Shown here in pieces: positions 1 to 6,654 of a DNA stretch of 16,955 bases. The stretch is from NCBI GenBank assembly GCA_031549525.1, contig JAVBPQ010000186.1, positions 1 to 16,955 on the forward strand. The letters are read 5' to 3'. Position 1 is the stretch's first letter; the number at the start of each line of letters is the position of its first letter. The translations under genes and the position numbers were made by a program. Under the pieces are notes generated by a model that saw only the letters and a list, made by a program, of their open reading frames with translations, was not told where the DNA came from and made no database searches. Source of the stretch: WQUF01 sp031549525 (GTDB lineage: Bacteria > Bacillota > Clostridia > Clostridiales > Clostridiaceae).

Positions 1-298
1 ATTATTTCATTCCATTTTTCAGGATGTACTCTCAGCCGTCATCTGCGGGCTCTAGAACAATTTCTTATGCAATAGATTTTGCTCTCCGCTGTCTTATTGT
101 GAGCATTTTGGGGCGTTACTCCCTCATTCTACTCATCGTAATTAGAGTTCAATTATTTCCATTTGGCTAAACTTTTCATTTAGCAACTTGTCGCTCTATT
201 TTGATTTAACGTAGCACTCGAAGTGCTTAGTGTAGTCAATTTGGCTTAATCGCATTTCTGCTCCAAGCCCCTAGATTTATCTATGGGGTAATTGACTT
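1..298 (-). ncRNA. Candidate HEARO-type structured RNA (IscB omega-RNA)
   Basis: Read on the minus strand, this gene-free stretch is full of inverted repeats. An 8-bp closing stem (AGTCAATT at about 291-298 with AATTGACT near 235-242) encloses two adjacent hairpins. One has stem CCCC/GGGG plus TAGA/TCTA (268-288). The other has an outer GGCTT/AAGCC and an inner GCA/TGC around GAAA (243-269). Further hairpins follow at 213-227 (AGCACT/AGTGCT), 166-184 (GCTAAA/TTTAGC) and 81-104 (GCTC/GAGC). No long frame is open on either strand. A closing stem at the 5' end, a long structured body and no gene before the window edge fit HEARO RNA, which precedes an IscB-like ORF and carries a 5' guide. The guide would then come from about 300-320. 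The family call is from memory of its general form; the hairpins are directly visible. The 3' boundary is unknown. A TnpB-associated RNA is the main alternative. Confidence 0.5.
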
Positions 299-390
299 CA
301 GAAATCTTACTTGTTAAAAATGAGAAAACACTTCGCCATCGTGGTGAAACAAAAATCTTGTTTTAGTAAAAAATATAGAGGGATCAATGA

Positions 391-438
391 CAAAAAATTC
401 CTTCTATAATCAGTATAATGCCTTATATAGAAGGAATT
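391..438 (-). terminator. Rho-independent terminator of the ars operon
   Basis: A perfect 13-bp inverted repeat (396-408 with 426-438, 17-nt loop) is followed on the minus strand by a run of six T. It lies about 30 nt beyond the arsA stop codon, so it ends the arsR-arsD-arsA transcript. Confidence 0.85.
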
Positions 439-469
439 ACATATGCCTATTTTAGCACATTATCATTTT

Positions 470-2206
470 TTATTGCATATCTACTCTATTTTCAAACAAC
501 ATTGATACATCTTTTAACCAAGGAACAATTGCAGTATAATTTTTACTAATTTCATTTACCTTGTCAATCCATTTTCTTTCTTCACTTGCTCTTGCCGCTA
601 AAACACTATTTTCTGTGTTAATAAGTGATAAACATTGATTTATTATCCACCATTTATTGTTTATTCCAGCTCTTTTCAAATCTTCTCTTAAACGCATAGC
701 TTCAAAAACAGGTGTAGCTTCTGGAAGTGTAACAATGATAACTTCAGTCTGTTTATCATCTCTAAGCCTTGGCAATAAATTTTGTACAGATATTGGAACT
801 ATGCCTTTTGTACGCTGTACCTCTCTATGATAACTTTGAGTAGAATCAAGCAGTAAAAGTGTATGACCTGTAGGTGCCGTATCAATAATTACTACCTCAT
901 TTTCAGCTTTTTCAAGCTTTTCAGCAAATGCTCTAAAAACAGCAATTTCTTGTGTACAAGGTGAGCGTAAATCCTCTTCAATATATGAAATATCATCGTC
1001 ACTCATAGTTTCTCGTGCTTTACTTAAGACTTCATTTTGATATTTTAATAATTCTTCTTTTTCATCAATTTTACTTATAGTTATATTGTCAGAGCTTTCA
1101 AGAGCATACTTTAAATGATTAGCTGGGTCTGTTGAAGTTAAATGTATTTTTAAACCTTTATTTGCAAGAGAAAGTGCTAAGCTTGCTGCAATTGTAGTTT
1201 TTCCGACTCCACCCTTACCCATGGTAAAAATAACTTTTTTACTAGAAGAATAAATATCTTCTACCAAATCATCAAGTGAATTTACTTTAATATTTTCCTT
1301 TAATATTTTTTCATTAGATTTTATTTCACTATTGAAAAATGCTCTTATATTGTAAAGTCCTATAATATTATATGAACGAAGTGGTAATGTAAAAGTTTTA
1401 ATAGTTTTTAAATGCTCTGGCATATTATCCATTGCTTCTTTTTGTTTATTATATAAGTCAGTAGAAACATCATCATCAGCTTGTTGTAATACACCATTTA
1501 TAACTAAAAGCTGATTGTTAATACCTAAATCACTAAGTTCATAACTTGAACGATTTGCTTCTAAAAGTGGTGTCTTTTCTGGTCTTGAAACTAAAATTAA
1601 AGTGGTTTTATTCTTATCTGAAAGGTTTTTTACTGCCTCTTTATACATTTCCTTTTTATCTTCAAGCCCTGCAAGTTGACCTAAACATGAAGCTCCGTGA
1701 GTGTTTTCACTTATAAAGTTGCTCCATGCAGATGGTAATTGTAACATTCTAAGAGTATGGCCTGTAGGAGCTGTATCAAAAATAATATGATCATATTCTT
1801 TTTCCATTTCAGGATTAGTAATAAAATTTGAAAATTGATCAAATGCTGCTATTTCTACTGTACAAGAACCTGATAACTGCTCTTCCATATTTACAATTAC
1901 ACTGTCAGGTAATTTCCCTCTGTATGGTCCAACTACTGATTCTCTATACTCTCTTGCGGCTTCTTCAGGATCTAAATTTGCAACAATAAGCCCATTAACA
2001 CCATCAATTGGTATCCCTTTATTATCTAATTTCATATTAAAAACATCTTGAAGGTTTGAAGCAGGATCTGTGCTTATAAGAAGCACTTTTTTTCCCATAT
2101 CAGCTAAGTTTACAGCAACTGCACAAGCTATAGAAGTCTTCCCAACTCCACCTTTGCCTGTAAAAAATATATATTTAGTCATTTTTAACTTTTTTAAATC
2201 AAACAT
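470..2206 (-). CDS. arsA: ArsA arsenical pump-driving ATPase
   Basis: This is the soluble ATPase that powers arsenite/antimonite extrusion through an ArsB- or Acr3-type permease. The protein is 578 aa, close to the usual size of about 583, and has the two-halves ArsA layout. The P-loops GKGGVGKTS (17-25) and GKGGVGKTT (330-338) are both intact, and each half has a DTAPTGHT signal-transduction motif (first copy 144-151). C115, C174 and C417 match the three metalloid-binding cysteines (C113, C172, C422 in the E. coli plasmid protein). The frame is open to 2293, but the ATG at 2206 is preferred: it has AGGAG about 9 nt upstream and avoids overlapping arsD. An ATG at 2182 is a weaker option. It is the last gene of the ars operon, 31 nt after arsD. 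No permease gene is in the window. Confidence 0.95.
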   Translation of the reverse strand: MFDLKKLKMTKYIFFTGKGGVGKTSIACAVAVNLADMGKKVLLISTDPASNLQDVFNMKLDNKGIPIDGVNGLIVANLDPEEAAREYRESVVGPYRGKLPDSVIVNMEEQLSGSCTVEIAAFDQFSNFITNPEMEKEYDHIIFDTAPTGHTLRMLQLPSAWSNFISENTHGASCLGQLAGLEDKKEMYKEAVKNLSDKNKTTLILVSRPEKTPLLEANRSSYELSDLGINNQLLVINGVLQQADDDVSTDLYNKQKEAMDNMPEHLKTIKTFTLPLRSYNIIGLYNIRAFFNSEIKSNEKILKENIKVNSLDDLVEDIYSSSKKVIFTMGKGGVGKTTIAASLALSLANKGLKIHLTSTDPANHLKYALESSDNITISKIDEKEELLKYQNEVLSKARETMSDDDISYIEEDLRSPCTQEIAVFRAFAEKLEKAENEVVIIDTAPTGHTLLLLDSTQSYHREVQRTKGIVPISVQNLLPRLRDDKQTEVIIVTLPEATPVFEAMRLREDLKRAGINNKWWIINQCLSLINTENSVLAARASEERKWIDKVNEISKNYTAIVPWLKDVSMLFENRVDMQ

Positions 2207-2237
2207 TTTATCTCTCTCCTGAGAACATACACTAATT

Positions 2238-2591
2238 TCAGCAACTCTTACCTTTTTTAGTGGATTTTTCTTTAACATCAACATTAATTTCAATCTGAAG
2301 CCATTTTGAAAATTCTTCGTTGGTTGGATATTCTTTTTTCTTTATAATTTCATCATTTAAAAGCGTCACTGGTAAAGCATCAGAACCTTCTTTTTCTAAG
2401 ATATCACTTATAGTTTTATTTTTTATAAAATCCTGTGGCTCACTTGATAGATTGTGGCGTTTAATTTCAATTCCTTTTTCCTTTAAATTACTAATAACTG
2501 TTGCAACTCTTAAAAGTTCTGTATCTATACTAGGACCACATACACCTGTTGAACAGCACATAGCTGGGTCAAAAATTTCTAATTTATTCAT
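2238..2591 (-). CDS. arsD: ArsD arsenic metallochaperone
   Basis: ArsD passes trivalent arsenic or antimony to ArsA and also acts as a weak repressor of the operon. The protein is 117 aa, close to the family's roughly 120. The chaperone cysteines C12, C13 and C18 are present in the N-terminal DPAMCCSTGVCG segment. The lysine-rich tail ends in a cysteine and lacks the extra vicinal Cys pairs of some plasmid ArsDs. AGGAGG precedes the ATG at normal spacing. It sits between arsR (17 nt upstream) and arsA (31 nt downstream) in one transcription unit. Confidence 0.95.
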   Translation of the reverse strand: MNKLEIFDPAMCCSTGVCGPSIDTELLRVATVISNLKEKGIEIKRHNLSSEPQDFIKNKTISDILEKEGSDALPVTLLNDEIIKKKEYPTNEEFSKWLQIEINVDVKEKSTKKGKSC

Positions 2592-2608
2592 AAATAATTC
2601 CTCCTATT

Positions 2609-2923
2609 TTAATCGCAACATTCTTTTTTTATCAATAAATCATTATTACCTGAAGTTATATCTTTTAAAAATGTAATTAGCTCATTACTTTTTTCCTTAT
2701 TTAATGTATATCTCATCCATGAGCCATCCTTTCTTCCATTTACTAAAGAGCATTCCATTAAAATTTTCATGTGATATGAAAGTGTGGGCTGTGTAATATT
2801 AAATTCATCTAAAATACTACATGCACATAATTCATTATCTGAAAGCATACTTATAATTTTTAATCTTGTTTCATCTGATAATGCTTTAAATGACAAAGCA
2901 TATTCAGCAAATGAATGCTTCAT
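2609..2923 (-). CDS. arsR: ArsR-family metalloregulator
   Basis: This is a winged-helix repressor that should release DNA on binding As(III) or Sb(III) and so de-repress arsR-arsD-arsA. The protein is 104 aa. The sensing pair is in the ELCACSIL segment (C33 and C35, the CXC of the ArsR alpha-3 site), followed by the recognition helix region ITQPTLSYHMKIL. A CC pair ends the protein (C102, C103) and may add metal ligands. Start: ATG at 2923 with AAGGAGG at 2932-2938. A sigma-A promoter and a long palindrome lie immediately upstream, so autoregulation is very likely. Confidence 0.95.
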   Translation of the reverse strand: MKHSFAEYALSFKALSDETRLKIISMLSDNELCACSILDEFNITQPTLSYHMKILMECSLVNGRKDGSWMRYTLNKEKSNELITFLKDITSGNNDLLIKKECCD

Positions 2924-2940
2924 ATGATCACCTCCTTGCT

Positions 2941-2968
2941 TAACATATAGATAATTATCTATATGTTA
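2941..2968. promoter_or_regulatory. ArsR operator, perfect 28-bp palindrome
   Basis: The 28 bases are exactly self-complementary (left arm TAACATATAGATAA). The palindrome runs from the end of the -10 across the start site, where a bound repressor would block initiation. A lone half-site, CATATAGATAA, lies in the promoter spacer at 2979-2989. Assignment to ArsR is inferred from position. Confidence 0.8.
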
Positions 2969-2996
2969 TTATATAAGTCATATAGATAACTGTCAA
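2968..2996 (-). promoter_or_regulatory. Sigma-A promoter of the ars operon
   Basis: On the minus strand the -35 is TTGACA (2991-2996) and the -10 is TATAAT (2968-2973), both perfect matches, with a 17-nt spacer. Initiation would fall near 2960, inside the palindromic operator. Confidence 0.9.
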
Positions 2997-3028
2997 TATA
3001 TATTATTAAAAAATTCTTTGCGCAAAAT

Positions 3029-3048
3029 ATATAGATGATTATCTATAT
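3029..3048. promoter_or_regulatory. Second ArsR operator-like site
   Basis: A 20-bp near-perfect palindrome (arms ATATAGAT and ATCTATAT) repeats the arms of the main operator about 80 bp further upstream. On the minus strand it overlaps a weak possible -10, GATAAT (3038-3043), 16 nt from a TTTACT (3060-3065), so a second regulated ars promoter is possible. It could instead serve a divergent transcript toward 3200. Confidence 0.55.
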
Positions 3049-3087
3049 GAGGTAATGCCAGTAAAAGTGCTACTAGGGGCAAAGTAA

Positions 3088-3121
3088 AAGGAAATAAATA
3101 CTATTTAGCATTTATTTCCTT
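3088..3121. repeat. 12-bp inverted repeat
   Basis: AAGGAAATAAAT (3088-3099) pairs perfectly with 3110-3121 around a 10-nt loop. There is no clean T-run on either side, so it is a weak terminator at best. Confidence 0.5.
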
Positions 3122-3170
3122 CATTTAGGCGAGTTAATGTTAAAATATTTTTTTGGTTGTGTACTTAATA

Positions 3171-3202
3171 AAGGTACCACTTAAATAAAGTGGTACTTTT
3201 TT
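3171..3202 (+). terminator. Strong plus-strand terminator with no gene before it
   Basis: A perfect 9-bp stem (3174-3182 with 3188-3196, loop AAATA), extended by a G-T and two A-T pairs, runs directly into six T (3197-3202). The polarity is plus. No plus-strand gene precedes it, and the minus-strand polarity is weaker. The remainder of the gap between arsR and 3266 holds only the operators and the repeat already listed. Confidence 0.75.
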
Positions 3203-3265
3203 ATTTGGCTTGACAACTAATTTTTAGTATGTTATTTTAATTAAAAGAAGGTTTACATATTTTTT

Positions 3266-3637
3266 TTATTTGCAGCGAGGTTTATTAAGACCCATACCTT
3301 GTAAATCTTTTATTTTAAGGATAGCTGATTCTGACATAAATACGATTTTGGAGTCCTTGCCAGATAGATCCTCTCCTTCAAGGATCAGACCGTTGTTATT
3401 TTCTAGGTATTTTATTTCAAGATATCTGCGATATAAGTTGCCGCTATCTTTATTAATTACCTCAACGACAATATTTTCTGCTAAAATCAGATCTTCATTA
3501 TTTTTAGTTAATTTATTTGAAATATCATCAAAAATGCTTCGAATGAGATTAGCGATTTCAAATGAATCTTTTATTTGTTTTTCATTTATAAAATCCATAA
3601 CCTCAGAAGTTATATTACCAATAAAATCCTTATACAT
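3266..3637 (-). CDS. Small protein of unknown function
   Basis: This is a 123-aa protein that I do not recognise. It is charged, has no signal peptide or membrane segment, and its only cysteine is C122 near the C-terminus. The N-terminal half looks helical and amphipathic (roughly 1-48). The second half alternates in a beta-like pattern (VVEVINKDSG, RYLEIKYL, GLILEGEDL, KIVFMSE). Overall this resembles a small cytosolic alpha/beta domain. The gene looks real: ATG at 3637 has GGAGG 6 nt upstream, and there is a good sigma-A promoter before it. It stands alone, transcribed away from mop. Nothing ties it to either neighbouring operon except position. Confidence 0.75.
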   Translation of the reverse strand: MYKDFIGNITSEVMDFINEKQIKDSFEIANLIRSIFDDISNKLTKNNEDLILAENIVVEVINKDSGNLYRRYLEIKYLENNNGLILEGEDLSGKDSKIVFMSESAILKIKDLQGMGLNKPRCK

Positions 3638-3661
3638 AAAATGCCTCCATTGTTTTTAACT

Positions 3662-3690
3662 ATTATATATCAAAAAAAATAATGTGTAAA
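3662..3690 (-). promoter_or_regulatory. Sigma-A promoter for the 123-aa gene
   Basis: Minus-strand TTTACA (3685-3690) and TATAAT (3662-3667) are separated by 17 nt. The -10 lies about 25 nt upstream of the start codon. Confidence 0.75.
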
Positions 3691-3710
3691 CGTATGAGAT
3701 TGGCATAATT

Positions 3711-3740
3711 TTGCAAATATGCATGTAATGCTGATAGAAT
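3711..3740 (+). promoter_or_regulatory. Possible sigma-A promoter for mop
   Basis: TTGCAA (3711-3716) and TAGAAT (3735-3740) have an 18-nt spacer and leave a leader of about 65 nt before mop. It is a weak match. It is the best candidate between the divergent 123-aa gene and mop. No riboswitch-like structure was seen here. Confidence 0.4.
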
Positions 3741-3813
3741 TTATTTGGATATTTTAATATATTTTGTCAGCTTTATTATAAAGACTAATTTTAAAATTTA
3801 TAGGAGGAAATCT

Positions 3814-6552
3814 ATGAAGAAAGTTACATTAAAAGTCAATGGATATGAACGTCGCTTGATTGTAAATCCAGAAAGTCTTCTTTCAGATGTTTTAAGAAGC
3901 CAGCTCATGCTAACAGGCTGCAAAGTAGGTTGCGGAAATGGTCAGTGTGGTGCATGCTCAATCATCATGGATGGCAAGGTCGTAAGGGCATGTACAAGAA
4001 AAATGAAGTCAGTTTCAGATTTTAGTGAAATTGAGACAATTGAAGGAATTGGAACTCCTGATAATCTTCATCCATTGCAACTTGCATGGATGGGTCATGG
4101 ATGTGCTCAGTGTGGATTCTGTAGTCCAGGATTTATAATGTCTGCTAAAAAGCTTCTTTGCGAAAATGCATCACCAACTCGTGATGAAGTTCGTGATTGG
4201 TTCCAAAAACATCGCAATGCATGTAGATGTACAGGATATAAGCCATTAGTAGATGCAGTTATGGATGCTGCAAAAGTATTAAGAGGAGAGATGGCAAAGG
4301 AAGATTTGTTATTTAAGCCTGTAGGAAATGTAATAACTGGAACCTACTATCATAGGCCATCTGCTTTGGCAAAAGTTACAGGAACATGGGATTTTGGTGC
4401 TGATGTAGCGCTTCAAATGCCTCCTAATACTCTCAAGCTTGCTCTTGTTCAAGCAGAGGTTTCTCATGCTAATATAATCTCTATTGATACTACAGAGGCT
4501 GAAAAAATGCCTGGAGTTTATAAAGTAATAACAGCAAAAGATGTAAAAGGTAAAAATAAGATAACAGGGCTTATCACATTCCCTACTAATAAAGGTGATG
4601 GATGGGATCGTCCAATACTATGTGATGAAAAAGTATTCCAATATGGTGATGCTATAGCTATAGTTGCAGCAGAAACTGAAGAACAAGCAAAAGCTGCTGC
4701 AAAAAAAGTTAAGGTTGAATTAGAGATGCTTCCTGCATATATGAGCGCATTAGATGCTATGGCAGAAGATGCTATTGAAATTCATCCTGGGGTTCCTAAT
4801 GTGTATTTCCAAATCAACAATAAAAAAGGTGAAGATACAAAAGAATTTATGGAAAATGCTGCCTTTGTAGCTGATGTTAGTGCATATTCTTCTAGACAAC
4901 CACACCTTAATATTGAGCCAGATTGCGGATGTGCATATATTAATGAGGATGGGGTTTTAACCATACATTCTAAATCAATCGGTATACATCTTCATGTTGC
5001 TATGATTGCAGCAGGTCTTGGAGTTGAAGCTGATAAACTTATTATAGTACAAAACCCATCTGGAGGAACATTTGGATATAAGTTTAGCCCAACTATGGAA
5101 GCTCTTCTTGGTGTTGCTTGCATGGCTTGTGACAACAGACCAGTTTCATTGGTATATGATATGTATCAACAACTTACATATACAGGAAAACGTTCACCTG
5201 TAAATATGTACTTAAAAGTTGGTACAGATAAAGATGGAAAGATTGTAGCTCTTGAAGGTAAGAATATATTAGACCATGGTCCATATTCTGAATTTGGAGA
5301 TCTATTGACTCTTAGACTTGCTCAATATCACTTTGCAGGGTATGATGTTCCAAATATAAGGACTGAAAACTTTACAGTATGTACAAATCATGCTTGGGGA
5401 AGTGCATTCCGTGGATATGGTGCTCCAGAAATTGAAATGACTAGTGAAATCTTAATGGATATATTAGCAGAGAAGGCTGGGGTAGACCCATTTGAGTTAA
5501 GATATAAAAATATCTATAGAAAAGGATCCACAACTGTAACAGGTCAAGAACCTGAAGTTTATTCTCTAGAAGAGATGTTTGATATACTTCGTCCTAAATA
5601 TTATGATGCTAAAAAGGCTTGTGAAGAGAAAAATAAAGATAGTGGAAAATATAAATATGGTGTGGGTGTTGCTCTTGGTATTTATGGCTGTGGTCTTGAT
5701 GGTGTAGATTCATCAGAAGCTTATGTTGAGATATTGCCAAAGGGTGAATTCTTAGTAGCTTCAAGCTGGGAAGATCATGGTCAAGGAGCTGATATAGGAA
5801 CCCTCACTATGGCTCATGAAACTTTGCGTCATGCAGGTGTTAAACCAGAGCAAATACGTCTTTTAATGAACGATACAGGTGTAACTCCAGTATCAGGTCC
5901 TGCAGGTGGAAGTAGATCAAACGTTATGACAGGTAATGCTATTAGAATAGCAAGTGAAATGCTATTAAATGCTATGAAAAAAGATGATGGCACATATAGA
6001 ACTTATGAAGAAATGGTAGCTGAAAAATTACCACTTCGCTATGATGGAAAATGGGTTGCAAGCATGTGTTCAAATTGTGATTTGGAAACTGCTCAAGGAA
6101 GTCCTTTTAGTAACTATATGTATGAGTTATTTATGCCTGAAGTATGTGTCGATACTGAAACAGGAGAAGTAAAGGTTATTTCTTTCTTGACAATTGCAGA
6201 TGTGGGTAAGGTTATAAATCGCTCTGTAGTAGATGGTCAGATTTATGGAGGTATAGCTCAAGGTATAGGATTTGCTTTAAGTGAAAACTTTGATGATCTT
6301 AAAAAGCATACAACACTTATGGGTTGCGGGCTTCCTTATATCAAAGATATCCCTGATAAATTTGATATTATATATGTAGAAACACCTAGAGAAAGTGGTC
6401 CTTATGGAGCATCTGGCGTTGGTGAAGCTCCACTTTGTGCTCCTCACCCAGCTGTTTTAAATGCTATCTACAATGCATGTGGTGTTAGAATTACAGAAAT
6501 ACCTGCTATTCCAGAAAAAGTTAAAGCTGGACTTGATGCACTTAAAAAATAA
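3814..6552 (+). CDS. mop: Molybdenum aldehyde oxidoreductase, D. gigas Mop type
   Basis: This xanthine oxidase-family enzyme is expected to hydroxylate aldehydes to carboxylic acids at a Mo-pterin centre and pass electrons through two [2Fe-2S] clusters. It is a single 912-aa chain with no FAD domain, as in Desulfovibrio gigas Mop (907 aa). Cluster ligands are C40, C45, C48, C60 (plant ferredoxin-like domain) and C100, C103, C137, C139 (helical domain), at the same numbers as in D. gigas Mop. The Mo domain has GGTFGYK (417-423), AFRGYGAPE (531-539, with R533) and the catalytic glutamate E871 in GVGEAP (E869 in D. gigas). The frame is open from 3745, but ATG 3814 is chosen: it has AGGAGG at 3802-3807 and begins directly at the ferredoxin domain. 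True substrate unknown. It heads a gene set that in Desulfovibrio also follows a Mop-like gene. Confidence 0.93.
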   Translation: MKKVTLKVNGYERRLIVNPESLLSDVLRSQLMLTGCKVGCGNGQCGACSIIMDGKVVRACTRKMKSVSDFSEIETIEGIGTPDNLHPLQLAWMGHGCAQCGFCSPGFIMSAKKLLCENASPTRDEVRDWFQKHRNACRCTGYKPLVDAVMDAAKVLRGEMAKEDLLFKPVGNVITGTYYHRPSALAKVTGTWDFGADVALQMPPNTLKLALVQAEVSHANIISIDTTEAEKMPGVYKVITAKDVKGKNKITGLITFPTNKGDGWDRPILCDEKVFQYGDAIAIVAAETEEQAKAAAKKVKVELEMLPAYMSALDAMAEDAIEIHPGVPNVYFQINNKKGEDTKEFMENAAFVADVSAYSSRQPHLNIEPDCGCAYINEDGVLTIHSKSIGIHLHVAMIAAGLGVEADKLIIVQNPSGGTFGYKFSPTMEALLGVACMACDNRPVSLVYDMYQQLTYTGKRSPVNMYLKVGTDKDGKIVALEGKNILDHGPYSEFGDLLTLRLAQYHFAGYDVPNIRTENFTVCTNHAWGSAFRGYGAPEIEMTSEILMDILAEKAGVDPFELRYKNIYRKGSTTVTGQEPEVYSLEEMFDILRPKYYDAKKACEEKNKDSGKYKYGVGVALGIYGCGLDGVDSSEAYVEILPKGEFLVASSWEDHGQGADIGTLTMAHETLRHAGVKPEQIRLLMNDTGVTPVSGPAGGSRSNVMTGNAIRIASEMLLNAMKKDDGTYRTYEEMVAEKLPLRYDGKWVASMCSNCDLETAQGSPFSNYMYELFMPEVCVDTETGEVKVISFLTIADVGKVINRSVVDGQIYGGIAQGIGFALSENFDDLKKHTTLMGCGLPYIKDIPDKFDIIYVETPRESGPYGASGVGEAPLCAPHPAVLNAIYNACGVRITEIPAIPEKVKAGLDALKK

Positions 6553-6581
6553 CCCCTAAAAATATAGATTTTAAAAATTTT

Positions 6582-6620
6582 CTAAACCGGTTCAGGATAA
6601 AAACTGTGCCGGTTTAGTTT
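6582..6620 (+). terminator. Hairpin between mop and the downstream genes
   Basis: CTAAACCGG (6582-6590) pairs perfectly with 6609-6617 around an 18-nt loop that contains a small CAG/CTG inner stem. Only three T follow, then AACT, so termination is probably partial or absent. It may protect mop mRNA from decay or lower expression of the following genes. Confidence 0.5.
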
Positions 6621-6654
6621 AACTAAAAATATTAAAAAGAGAGGAGAAAGAAGC

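Noticed and set aside
1..300. C-terminal fragment of a TnpB transposase at the left edge
   Set aside because: Short frames can be read on the minus strand, but stops interrupt all of them and no TnpB zinc-finger or RuvC motif is visible. The hairpins are better explained as RNA, although a TnpB-linked RNA is not excluded.
2207..2293. Longer N-terminus for ArsA from 2293
   Set aside because: It would overlap arsD by 56 nt, and residues before MFDLKK do not look like ArsA. The ATG at 2206 has a proper ribosome binding site.
2320..2676. Plus-strand frame opposite arsD/arsR
   Set aside because: It is a mirror frame of two well-supported genes, rich in Ser/Ile/Phe, with no ribosome binding site.
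3055..3087. Ten-codon frame after the second operator (possible leader peptide)
   Set aside because: GAGG lies only 2 nt from the ATG, and the peptide shows no arsenic-related or attenuator feature.
3210..3238. Plus-strand TTGACA-17-TATTTT antisense to the 123-aa gene
   Set aside because: The -10 is poor, and the only frame after it is a TTG-start mirror of the minus-strand gene.
3702..3714. Sigma-54-like TGGCAT...TTGCA upstream of mop
   Set aside because: The GG and GC elements are separated by 9 bases, not the required 10, and no enhancer-binding protein gene is nearby.
3745..3813. Longer N-terminus for Mop from 3745
   Set aside because: The extra 23 residues are encoded by the leader and include the ribosome binding site itself. 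Ferredoxin-domain numbering matches D. gigas Mop from 3814.
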